Below, in pieces: positions 1-10,106 of a stretch of DNA of 43,114 nucleotides. The notes under the pieces are model-generated. The model was given only the letters and a program-made list of their open reading frames with translations, did no database searches and had not been told where the DNA came from. A program made the translations under genes and the position numbers. Numbering within the stretch: position 1 is the first letter of the stretch; every line of letters starts with the position of its first letter. Source of the stretch: Mesotaenium endlicherianum (lineage: Eukaryota; Streptophyta; Zygnematophyceae; Zygnematales; Mesotaeniaceae); the NCBI GenBank assembly GCA_009602735.1, contig WELA01009966.1:562424-605537 (forward strand). Direction: 5' to 3'.

Positions 1-357
1 GGGGGAAGGGGGGAGGGGGGAGGGGCTTTCGAGGAGGCAATGTCAGGGCGAAGCTTTATCAGGATACCATGACCTCAAGCATGCCTGCCAGGAGGTGGAG
101 CAGGAGACAGATGAGCCAAGACATAAGATTCAGCTCTGAGAGGAGCTAATGATGTTGATGCTGCTGCTGCTGCAATACCAACCTTGGTATCCCCACACCT
201 AGGACCTTCCACCCCCCAGCCCTTAGCTCTACACGATAACAGTAACAGTCCAGACCTCAGCCCCCTCTACCTGCCAGTACCCGAGTACAAGTCCTTAAGC
301 TAGTTTCTACAAGCACTGGCGGCAGATGCAACACAGGTCGTCCCCTCTGCCACTTAC

Positions 358-1803
358 TTCAAGCACATTCTCCCAGGTGGTCGAGTCGGACACGCCCAGA
401 ATCTGGCGGGCCTCCTGGATGGTCATGGCCTTGGAGCCCCGCCTCTGCACGTTCTGCACCACCTCCTGCGCCACGCCTGTCTTGTTTGCGTCTGCGCGCG
501 CCCGGGTGTAGATGGACACAAGTGCACCACCGCAGATGCAGCAGCAACCGCCACGTGGCAGGGGGCTCAGGGGGCCTTGCAAGCTGATGATTTGATTGGT
601 CGCGCATGTTCTCATCGACTCACTGAGATGTTTCATTGAAGATGAATTGGATTATGAAGAAGGGGATTAATAAGGTGAGATCAATGAAAAGGGCGGGGCA
701 GGGTGAAACAGCGCGGAGCAGGTACCGCCTATCTTTGCCCAGCACGCCAGACTCCACGGCTCCCGAAAGGCAAGAGACGTGAGCAACTTTACAATTCAAA
801 AATTGCATTTACGCTGCTCAAAAGGCACGTGAAAGGCATATAGCTGTCTGAAGCTTGCTGACTCGGCCCTAGTCCAAGGGAAGGATGGACTGTAGAGCAG
901 TCATCCAGGGCTTATGCCAACAGCAATCTGAGTTCCTACTGCCTCAACTGCAGTACGTGAGAAATGAACGCTGTGAACATAGCTCCCCTCCCCCCCCTTT
1001 TGAACCCGCTTTCAGCCACTCACTGACATGGACTGACCACCTTCTACCTTCTCAAACAGCCTCACCTGAGGCATGATGGCCCATCATAGAGTACCACATA
1101 CAAAAGCTTCCACATATGCCCACTACCCCGATCCACTTGCCGCTTCTTCTGAAAGTGCCAGAATAGTATGTACCGCCAGATCTTCAGCCACGTGCTTCTT
1201 GATCTACCTGATGTCCAGTGTTCATCTCACTCTTGATCCTTTACGAGCAGTCAGGCTTTGACGCAATGCTAGATGCCCTGCATAAAAACCACAGCCCACT
1301 ATCTCTACCACAATACAATATTTATGCACTCCCAACTCTTTTCACTCATCACCATCCGCTTAGCCCGTCAACAGCACCTATACAAATTGCTTGTCTGAAA
1401 TGGCTTTAATACTCAACACCAAAGGTTGGCGTATAACAGGTTCTACATGATTGTCTGTTATAACTGAAGGGCCTAATGGGAGGAAAGATACGAGTTTGAA
1501 GAGCTAGGTTGGAGAACTTACTGACGATGGCTTGTCGATATGCTTGTGAGACTGCTCTCAGTACCACGCCTGATCCTAATATGATTAGGTTTGCTAATAT
1601 TTTGGCAGCCTGCAGAAAGGCCCCCCTCCACCCCATGTGCATCCACGTCCATAGTTCATATATGATATCCCTGTTCATTAACACCACTAAACATTACTCG
1701 GCGACAAAATCAAGAAACCTTCCACAAAAGTAGCAATCCATAGTGGGCATATTCGACTAAAAAGCCTCGTCCCACCAGACAGCATACAACGGAGACTCAC
1801 CAT
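358..1803 (-). CDS. PAM16: PAM16/TIM16 (Magmas) subunit of the mitochondrial import motor, 3' part missing
   Basis: J-like regulatory subunit of the presequence translocase-associated motor at the matrix face of the TIM23 channel, where it pairs with PAM18 to control mtHsp70. Three exons are visible on the minus strand: 1803-1801 (ATG only, followed directly by a GTGAGT donor), 1609-1522 (AAKILANLII..., acceptor TTTCTGCAG) and 491-358 (ending TTWENVLE, donor GTAAGT). Joined, they read M-AAKILANLIILGSG...SQAYRQAIV-N-ANKTGVAQE...SKAMTIQEARQILGVS, about 75 of the ~115 residues usual for the family. The membrane-associating N-terminus and the start of the degenerate J domain are present. The rest of the J domain is not visible and probably lies beyond position 1. 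Third-position GC is about 34% in the second exon and 86% in the third. The gene diverges from DDRGK1. Identity is firm; the ATG exon rests on splice logic and family match. Confidence 0.9.
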
Positions 1804-2365
1804 AGGGGACTTCCCCGGCTTTCACAAAGCACGCTTAAGCGCGACTCAGAGGGCTAAGAGCCGCTCAGGCTTGGTCCTCTTTAGTGACAGGGAACTACTT
1901 CTCATAACCCCATCTGGACAGCAAACGCCAAATTCTCAGCTCAATCAACCTCCCCCAAAGTGGACAGGGCTAAAATATGTATTCAGCACCACACGTTTGT
2001 AAACATAATCAGTTAAAACTGATCAATAACTATTGCATAGCAGAAGCGATCTAAATCAATCATGCACCGGTCTTTGGCGATGAGTAACTAATCCAATATA
2101 AAGGGCGCTATGAAGTGATTGCTGGAAGAACTAGAGTGGATCTGCTTTGGCAGCGATGTGGTCGGGGCAATTGTTGGTGCAGAAATTTCCTACAGACGGG
2201 CTTCAATATTTACAAGAGTTGTGGAACCTTCTGAAGCTGTAGCTGCACTGTGGGTCAGCGTGGGTCCTAAAATCGGTGAGGGATCCTGGAGGCCTTCTAT
2301 GTTCGACACCCCTCATGTGATTACTATTGATGACTATACCCCCAGTGACACTCGGAATCAGCTCG

Positions 2366-2600
2366 GAATAGCGCGACCATGGGGTGATAACTCCCCTCGA
2401 AAACTTGGGTGAAATAGCGCCCAGAATTCAAAGATTACAATAAGCGACCTGAAATCAAAAACTCAGAACTTCTACAGTGAATTAGCGCCCTTAAATCAAG
2501 TAAACATGTCTTAATAGCGACCTGAAATCAAACCTGGGAAAATTAGTGAAAGGATTCAAAATTTTAGGGGCCTGAATTCAAAAATCTGAAAAATTAGCGC
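2366..2600. repeat. Degenerate short tandem repeat with core AATAGCGCCC / TAAGCGACCTGAAATCAAA
   Basis: Seven related copies of a block of roughly 28-50 bp lie at about 2366, 2413, 2441, 2480, 2512, 2541 and 2589. Each has a core like (A)ATAGCG(C/A)CC followed by an A-rich tail such as GAAATCAAAA or GAATTCAAA. Copies alternate between an AGCGCCC and an AGCGACCTG form. The array lies in the divergent promoter region of PAM16 and DDRGK1, 400-630 bp from the DDRGK1 start. Function is unknown; a decayed satellite or a clustered binding site are both possible. Confidence 0.55.
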
Positions 2601-2954
2601 CAGTTACCACCCCATGAGCGCGACGCTCGATGTCCAACTCTGTGACGTACAACCGTACAGAGCAAAGCAAGCATCGACTCCTTCACGCTGCCAACATGGC
2701 GTGGCAAAGTACCGGACATCGAAGAGGGGTACATGACGTCAGAAGGAAGTGTTATACACGTCATTGTGTATCATACACGTCCTCCATATGAGTTGAGACT
2801 AAATGTAGAGTCGCATGCAATAACCATGCAGTCGGATGTGGTTGCATCTTCGCTGTCATTCGCTTTAGTTGCTTCACACAGCTTTCCATCTGCTCTGGTC
2901 CTGAGTCTTGCATAGGCTACTATTTGGAAGGGTATTAAAGACGGATGCTCACGG

Positions 2955-2963
2955 TATATAAAT
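2955..2963 (+). promoter_or_regulatory. TATA-box-like element upstream of DDRGK1
   Basis: TATATAAAT lies 37 bp before the DDRGK1 start codon at 3000. If it is the core promoter, transcription would begin almost at the ATG and leave a 5' UTR of about 10 nt, so a further upstream start is also possible. The call rests on sequence match and position only. Confidence 0.45.
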
Positions 2964-2999
2964 TTCTGCAAAGCGCAAGGGTCCTGCGAAGCGGTTAGC

Positions 3000-5900
3000 A
3001 TGGAACTACTAGTGATAGGGCTGCTTGTAATTAGTCTTCTGCTTGTGATCGGTGGCACCTTGCTGACGGTCTTTAGCCCGAAAGGAGGAAAAGCTAAACT
3101 TGAGCCGCAAAACGAGATCGAAGAGGTGAGACATCCAAATAATGTCCAAGGATTTGAACCCAGCACCTGTTAGTGTAGAGTGAGAGCATTGGAGACATCA
3201 TTTCTCATACATCTCGAGCAATAATGAGTAGGCTACAACGACGATGGACATAGCCTTGACGATGCACGTGTGATTGACGTTAGCTGGACGTTGCACTTTT
3301 GAAGCAGAATATTGTCACCTTCTCAGCTTCTGCTGTCTTCCATCAAAGCCTTGCCAACGATTGGTCTAAGCATGTTCCTTATGCAGAGTGCTAAGCTGCT
3401 TCACGAAGTCCCAGAAGTCCTCAAAGAAGGAAATTCTCTCTGTTTCTGCCGTGATGACAAATGGAGAGATGTCTTGGACAGAGCAACATGTTCGTCGTGG
3501 GACAAGTTCTGGGTAAGGAAGTGAGTGGTCTGAGGAACTATGCATGTGCGGCATCCATTAAAAGGCACGCTACTGTTTCAAAGGCGACGTCACACATGAG
3601 GCCTACTTCATCACCTCTTGGCTGTTGTCAACAAATTTCCCAAACTGGAGCAACGATACTCCTTAAAGGAGTAAAGACACACATTGCATCATCAGCTTCT
3701 TGGCAGAGGCCAGAAGGCTGCCACATGCTGGCATCAGCCTGCGACTGCATGCATCCCGGCCTCTGACATGGAGAGCTCCTGCTGTCTGTGGACCCCCACA
3801 GGATGTGGCGCAGGAGGTAGGGGACCGCGCCAGGGCAGCGCCACGTGGCGGCACCGGGCGCATGCGCTTGCGGGCTCGGGGTAGACAGGTGGCGGCGGAA
3901 GCTCCACGCGGTGGGTTGTGATTGAACCTTGCTTTTTTCCTCCTCTCCCTCTCCTCAGAGTGCCCCTGCAGACCAGAGGGAGGCGCGCAGGGGTGGGTGA
4001 AAGGGAAGGGGGGGAGGAAAGGATGAGGGCAACGGTTTTTGCGAGAGCACCTTGCTTGTGATAACTTTGCTCGCTTTTCAACTGCCACCTGTCGATGCCA
4101 CGGAGCTCGAGGTGTGCTGGCAGTGGGGACCGATGGCTGCCAGTAAGGGTGCCTGGCCATCATCCCTCAAGAGCTGAGCTGGCGCTCGCTGTTGCTAGTG
4201 GCATCAGTCCCTCCTCCTCTGGTGTCAGCATTCGGACGTAGGGCTTGGCTCCCTCTGATTACTGACATCGTTGGCAAGCTCACGCTGACAGCGGCAGCGA
4301 GCTCCTGTTCACCACGGAGGAGCCTGCAGTGTGTTCCCCTGCAGTGGTACTCCACACTCTTGTCTCAAGTTTCAACCGCAACCCCAATCTAAACCCCGAC
4401 CTAAAACCCGAGGCCAAACCCAGCCTATACCTGGGCCCGAAGCTTGACCGGACCTGTCTTGAAGTTGATCCTGGCGCTTTGCTTGCGGAGCAGCCGGAGG
4501 AGCGGGAGACGCGGCCGGGAGGGAGGGGGGGGAGCGTGGCGACGATGAAGACAGCGGCGAGGAGGGGGGCGAGGGGGAGGCGCCAGGTGGCGGCGGTGCC
4601 AGGAACCGACGGGACCAGAAGAAGGCAGCGCGGGCGGCAAAGCAGGCGGTACGGCTCTTCCTGCACAGGCTCCATATTGTTGCGTTCAGTTCCCCTGCGT
4701 GCGCGATTGCTTTCAACCACACATACGCGCACGTGCAATAGTGACAGCATGCACGCGTTGCCACGAAGTTGGGCGCGGTCGCACAATCAGACGGGCCAAC
4801 AAACACACACACTCACACATGCCCACACACGTGCACGCGCGCGCTTGTACATCCGTCCGTCTTGGACACTCATGCACACGCATGCAAACAAGCTGACACA
4901 TGTTGTGCGCACACCCGAGGCACTTGCAGCAGGTTTCCCCCTCCCTCCAGGCAGTGCTGTGCAGGGGCAAGGGAGGGGCCAAGTCAAGCAGGATCAAGTC
5001 TAGAAGGGTGTCTGCGCTGCAACCCGCCGTCAGTCCGGCGCCCATTTCTGCATGCAAATTCGCAAATTAGAAATTCCTTATGCAATGCAAAGTCATAGCT
5101 GCCGTTGTGGCTCCTTGAGTGCACGCCCTCCTGCCGAGGACACCTCGTTTGATGAAACACTACTCCATCCTCCAGCAGTATTTTAGTATAAGCCGAAAAT
5201 CCGAAGCCTGGAGGAAGAAGGTGGGCGCACGTCAAGACCTGAAATCGCACTCCAGCTGTTGAACACCCGTATTGACTCTCATGTTCTCCAATGAGTCCCT
5301 CAGTGTAGCAGGGGGGCCGCCGGGCCTCGTGCGGGTGGGTGGGTGGCGCCCTGGCGAGGCAAGCAGCTCCCCCAAGCACGGGTGTGTTCTGACCGAGCCA
5401 CACCCCGCCCGGGGCCGAGGGGTCGGGGGATTGGGTGCAGGCGGAGGTAGAGGCACGCGAGGCGAGGGCGGAAAAGTCGGCAAAGTACTCGGACAAGCAG
5501 CGCGAGCGAGAGCAGGCGCGCGAGGCTGAGGAGGCTCTGAAGGTAGGGGCCCTAAACCCTAACTCGATACCCGATATCCGAAACCCTGAACGCTCCCTGC
5601 AACCCCACCCCCCCCCCTTGGCCCAGGGGTCGGGGTCAGCCTGGGCTCTCAGGGATCTGGAGTCAGCCTGTGCTTCAGGTTTGGGGTCGACCTGGGGGTT
5701 GAGGGGTTTGCAATGAGCCTGTGCCTTTCCATCTCCATCTTCTGTCACTCTCCAGTGGGCCCACACAGGAGCCCCCCCCGTGAGCCTGAGGAGTGCAGCC
5801 CCCTCCCTGCCTCCACTGGAGAGCAGACTGGAGCCTCTGGCTCCCAGACTGGCTCCTGCGCCTGCTCTGCCCTTTGTTTCCCCCTGCCCCTGCCCCTGCC

Positions 5901-8900
5901 TCAGTGCCTGCAAGTTGTGGGTGGTGTGCAATGTTGAGGTTGCTGTCATCATCTCGATCCCCTCAAGAGGCGCAGTGCTCTTCCTCTCCAGCATTGGGAA
6001 CGATCGCTGCTGCTGCTGCTGCTGCTCTGCTGCTCTGCTGCTGCTGCTCGAGCTCAGCGCATGCCAGAAACGGGTGAGGAGGAGCACCCGTGCAGATTAT
6101 ACCGACAACAAGCGCAGTTGCCAGAAGCAACCAGTGCTGGGACATCCAGCGAGGACTGTTCATAGTTGAACGACACATGCCCTGGCATCGGGCCTGTCTC
6201 CTCTGCATGTCTCAGTCCACCCAGGCTTTCGAATCCGCGACCTGGCACTGACCAAATCTTCTCGTTACTGTTGCCGCCGCCGCCCGCTCGCGCGCGCGCA
6301 CGCCGGCCCGCCTGCTCCCGCGTGCTGCTGCCTGGCGCGTTCTGGCCTGCCCCCGGCGTTGCAGGCAGAGGAGCAGCGGGAGGAGGAGGCGAAGCGCGAG
6401 GCGGAGGGGCTGGCGGAGCTGGAGCAGTGGAAGGGCATGTTCAGCGTGGAGACGGAGGGCACGGTGGAGGCGGACGTTCAGCAGGAGAGCCAGGGCCTGC
6501 TGCTCGACTTCGTGCACTACATCCAGGTTGGCACTCTTTCTTGGGGGGGGGGGGCAGGGGCGGGTTTGTGCATGGCGTGCATGGGGCGGGGTGATTGCGC
6601 TGCCAGCTGGCTGGCTGGCTGGTTGGCTGGCTGGCTGGCTGGCTGGCTCGCTTGCTCGCTCGGTCTGTACTTCGGCGCACGCTTACCAGTGTAACCAGTC
6701 TTCGCAGTGTCCCTGGTGTCGCTGCTGTGCCCCCAGTGCCTCCAGTGTCTCCAGTGTCCCCAGTGTCCCAAGCACACAGTGTTTTCAGTGCCCCAGTTCC
6801 CAGTTCCGTGTCCGCAGTGCCCAGCTCTTGGGATTGAGTGTTCCCCGTCCCTGGTCTCTACCGTCTCCCCAAGGGCGTCGTCCCCAAGGGCGGCTGCTAG
6901 GAGCCACCCTTCTTTGCGTCAGGCATTGGGAAAGGGGGTCTGGCTGGGGTGTGGGCTTCGGCGGCTGCGTGCATGCGTGCAAGAGTGCGTGGTTGCCTGA
7001 TGTGACGTTGGGACCTAGACGGAGCCGGAGGTGGCTGGAGCTGCTCCTCTTTATAGTGGGCTTGACTTCTCTGAGAGAGGTTCGTCTTTTGAGACGATGA
7101 TGGATGGCCCTGTTCCCCAAGCTCCCGGCCCCATTGATCTCGGCCGGCTGCTTGTGCCAGGCAGCAGGGTGACTTTGGTCGCTCTTTCTGGGCTAATGGA
7201 AGGCAAAGTGCGGGCGGGGGGGAAGCAGAAGCACAAGTGTGTGGTGCTGGAGGAGCTGGCGGCGGAGTTCGAGCTGCGCACCCAGGTGCGTGCCTTTTGT
7301 GTGTGTGGCCTCGCTCTCTTCTCTTGCCACCCGCGCCGCCCGCGTCCTCATCTCGGCGCACCCATCCCTGCCGGTCACATTTGCATGCCCGTTCTCGTAC
7401 AGGCTACCACGCGGGCACAGACACGCATACTTGCACACGCACGCGGGCATTTTTTATACGTCCAAAATTTCAGATTTTGTTGAACACTGTCTGCGCGTGT
7501 GTGACCGTGTCTGTGAGCATCTATGTAACATAGTGCACCCTTCGGTGGCTGCCATCTGGTGCCTTCAGTGGAGGAACTACCCCAGAAGACAAGAGAGTGA
7601 GAAGCAGCAAGCGAGGGAGGGGAAGGGACAGAGGGAGGGAGGGAGAGAGGGAGACATGAAGGCGGGGAGGGAGGGAGGGAGAGAGAGAGAAAGGGAGGGA
7701 GCCGCTTGGTGCAATGGTGTATGAGTTCTACGCGTGGATGCTCCCCGGCCTTGGGCATGACACCTCTTGCCTGGAGGGAGGTCCTCGTCTATTTACAGAG
7801 CAAGGACAGAAACTATTCAGGGAGAAGACACACGGTTGCCGACAGCTGTGCTTCCCAGCCACTGGCGTCTCTGCACACGTGCGCTCAGCCGCTCAGCGTG
7901 CGTGCATGTACTTGTTGGCACGAGCGCGCGGGCACGTGCGCGCGCTCTCACCGAGGCCGCTGCCTACTGTCTGCGCATGTTGTGCTGGCAGCAGCTGCCT
8001 CTACAGCTGGTCCGCGGCTTAGGTTGTGGTTTTTTGTGGTCTGGAGGCTGCTCTGGGATAGGTGTGGGATTGGTTCGGTGATGAATAGCTTATCTTATAG
8101 TCCTGGAGTGTGCTGATAAGGGAGCAGCATTTGCAATCAGATGGACGTTCCGCAAGGGCTGAGTGCATAACGCATTGGTGCGAGGCCCCCACACGGCTAG
8201 AGCCAAGCATGTTCCTTTGCCCAGGAGAGCAGCCACTGAGGGCAGTGCCGGGCCCAAGTTGCTCCTTATAATCCGTGCGCTCCTAGGGGGCTGTGCTGCC
8301 GCCTGCCGTGTGGCGCGCGTTTGTGGCCGGCAATTGGGAGGCTTGTCGCAGCCGGCTCGTAGGCCATTTTGTTGTTGACAGCGCTGCGCCGTGTGGCCGC
8401 CTCTCAATGGCGATTCCTGGTGACGGGACGGGCGAGGCACCTGCAGGGCCTGTCTCTGCGGGACAGCTGTTGCATGGCATGCCCGGCCATTTTGAGCTAG
8501 TGAGTTGGCGCTATAATTGCTGCAATTGTGTCCGCTTGCTCGTGCCGCAAGCCACTACAGCTAACGCCTCCCCCTCCTCCTCCTCCTCCGCCCCGTGTGT
8601 GTCTGTTGATCTCCGCTTCCGCTTCTTCACCTGCTTCGTCTTCCGCTTGTGTTCTGTGCAGGACGTGGTGAACCGGGTTGTCGCCCTCGAGCAGATGGGT
8701 GAGTGGCAGCTGTACCAACTGTGTGTGTGTGCGTGTGCGCGTTCCAGTTTCCTTTTCCTGTGTGATACTCTTCCATTCTGCAAATTCAAAAGTCTGCAAG
8801 GGTATTCCTTTGGCAGGTCCTGATGGTCCTGATGGACTGGAAAGTTTTGCTTGCATCCACCAGAAGGCTCCCTGCGAGCTCGTTTCTATAACACCTTAGC

Positions 8901-9525
8901 AACTCTGCTCTAAATCCCTCTGCTCTTGTCTGCAACCGACGCGGATCAACCAGTTCCTTTAAAGCCAATCCCATGTGGAGCCTTTTGACCTCCTGCTGTG
9001 CACAACGCCTACTGATATTAACTCTCAAACCCCAAGCCAGCACGCTGATAGCTGCAACCCTAACCCTGACCCTTGCTGATCGCTGCGAGCCCACCCCCCC
9101 CTTTGTTGTCACCCTAACTCTAGCTTCTGCTGTGGCTTCTGCTGGTTGCTGTCACCCTACCCCCCGCTTCTGCTAGTCGCTGTGGCCCCATATCTGGCTT
9201 CTGCTGATTGCGGTGACCCCAACCCTAGCTTCTGCCGGTTGCTGTGACGCTACCTCTGGCTTCTGTCGCAGGTCGCATCTCGGGCGTGATGGACGACCGC
9301 GGGAAGTTCATCTACATCTCCCCCGAGGAGATGCAGGCCGTCGCCGACTACATCCGGCGCTCTGGGCGCGTCAGCATCGCCCACCTGGCGAGCAAGTCCA
9401 ACGAGTTCATTGATCTGGAGCCCAAGAAAGTGGAGGTGGAGCTGGAGCTGGAGGCGCTGGAGGTCGGGGAGCCCTGGAGCGGGGGAGATCCGAACGATCA
9501 AGGGCAGCCTATTGCTGTCACCTGA
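3000..9525 (+). CDS. DDRGK1: DDRGK domain-containing protein 1 (UFMylation E3 adaptor, ER membrane)
   Basis: Adaptor that anchors the UFM1 ligase UFL1 at the ER membrane. Eight exons: 3000-3125, 3802-3880, 4494-4648, 5441-5542, 6365-6526, 7229-7285, 8662-8698 and 9272-9525. Phases agree at every junction and give 323 residues (human DDRGK1 has 314). Residues 2-25 form a hydrophobic anchor ([17 protein letters not shown]). A basic stretch, then an acidic Gly/Glu-rich segment ([11 protein letters not shown]) and a long Lys/Arg/Glu coiled coil ([15 protein letters not shown]) follow. The C-terminal winged-helix (PCI-like) part carries the signature [11 protein letters not shown] and [13 protein letters not shown]. 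After it comes an acidic tail rich in Val/Glu/Leu that ends in IAVT. The exon 2/3 junction (3880/4494) is the least certain. Exon 1 has about 50% GC at third positions, later exons up to 96%. TGTAA at 9546-9550 is a likely polyadenylation signal. Confidence 0.94.
4797..4850. repeat. CA-rich simple repeat in DDRGK1 intron 3
   Basis: An impure (CA)n run with CG interruptions (CACACACACTCACACATGCCC...) in the intron between DDRGK1 exons 3 and 4. It creates spurious open frames on both strands. No function is visible. Confidence 0.6.
6001..6050. repeat. (TGC)n trinucleotide repeat in DDRGK1 intron 4
   Basis: About 50 bp of CTG/TGC repeats with two CTCTG interruptions, in the intron between DDRGK1 exons 4 and 5. 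It produces poly-Gln/poly-Ala-like frames that are not genes. Confidence 0.65.
6604..6660. repeat. (GGCT)n tetranucleotide repeat in DDRGK1 intron 5
   Basis: About a dozen copies of CTGG/GGCT with one GGTT variant, just after DDRGK1 exon 5. A second, unrelated array with core CCAGTGTC (roughly 6700-6790) follows it in the same intron. Confidence 0.65.
7610..7702. repeat. GGGA/GAGA purine tract in DDRGK1 intron 6
   Basis: Strand-asymmetric purine run (GAGGGAGGGAGGGAGAGAG...) inside the intron between DDRGK1 exons 6 and 7. Such tracts can form triplexes or G-quadruplexes; only the composition is seen here. Confidence 0.6.
9050..9271. repeat. Minisatellite abutting the last DDRGK1 splice acceptor
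   Basis: Five or six degenerate units of roughly 35-45 bp with core CTTCTGCTG-TTGCTGTGACCC-AACCCTAG fill the 3' end of the last intron. The array runs directly into the acceptor (CTTCTGTCGCAG), so its pyrimidine-rich repeat text also serves as the polypyrimidine tract of the exon that carries the DDRGK signature. Confidence 0.55.
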
Positions 9526-10106
9526 TAGTAGTTGCCAATCTTTCTTGTAAAAAACAAAAAAAAATATAATACCTCTTTCTCACCTCATTCAAGCAATCCA
9601 TAGTCCGTGCATCGGCATGGACTATCCAGTGTGAATGCAAGCGTGCGTGGATATTTGAGTGCTGCATTCACACGTGTTTCAGGGTGTCGTAATTCATGCT
9701 GTCCATCTTATGCTCCTACATCTACCGAGGGTCTCACATTCCAGTTGCTTTCCTGCCTGTCTGGATTCTTGTGTTGTGGAAACATAAGTGCATGTATAAG
9801 ATCCTTTCAGTCTTTGGGAAGTGAGCCATTACTTGTAATCTTACGCCTTAGTGAAGCGAAGCAGGCCTTGGGTGAGAATGGCACTGAAACTTGTAGTATG
9901 CATGTGTTGGGCTAAAAGCTCCACAGTAGTGTCTCACATCATGCAGCACATATGTACACCTCCTAAGTTATCAAAATCCAAGTGAATAGGGGCTTTCCTT
10001 CACCGTTTTGGACACATGTAAACAGGCTTCTGGGGCCTTCATGAATCGGGCAGGTATTCTTTGCTATCGTGATTGCAGATGGCAAGTCAATTAAGGTCTA
10101 TAGAAC
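9526..10106. other. Convergent intergenic region DDRGK1-aldolase
   Basis: About 580 bp holding the two 3' UTRs. TGTAA at 9546-9550 serves DDRGK1. I found no matching signal (TTACA on this strand) for the aldolase gene, so its 3' end is not fixed. One further small open frame here shows no family features. Confidence 0.6.

Larger units (their letters stand above)
1804..2999. other. Divergent intergenic region PAM16-DDRGK1
   Basis: About 1.2 kb between the two start codons, AT-richer than the flanking gene bodies. It must hold the 5' UTRs and promoters of both genes. A TATA-like element lies just upstream of DDRGK1 and a degenerate AGCG-containing repeat lies at 2366-2600; both are listed separately. 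No convincing coding exon was seen: the small frames here match no family I recognise. Confidence 0.6.

Noticed and set aside
3145..3225. tRNA-like text on the minus strand (GGTTCAAATCC, a B-box match)
   Set aside because: No A box or cloverleaf stems could be built; the presumed T-stem has a mismatch. At most a decayed tRNA-derived repeat in DDRGK1 intron 1.
4984..6087. 367-codon minus-strand open frame
   Set aside because: Overlaps DDRGK1 exon 4 and introns on the other strand, is low-complexity and GC-driven, and has no recognisable domain.
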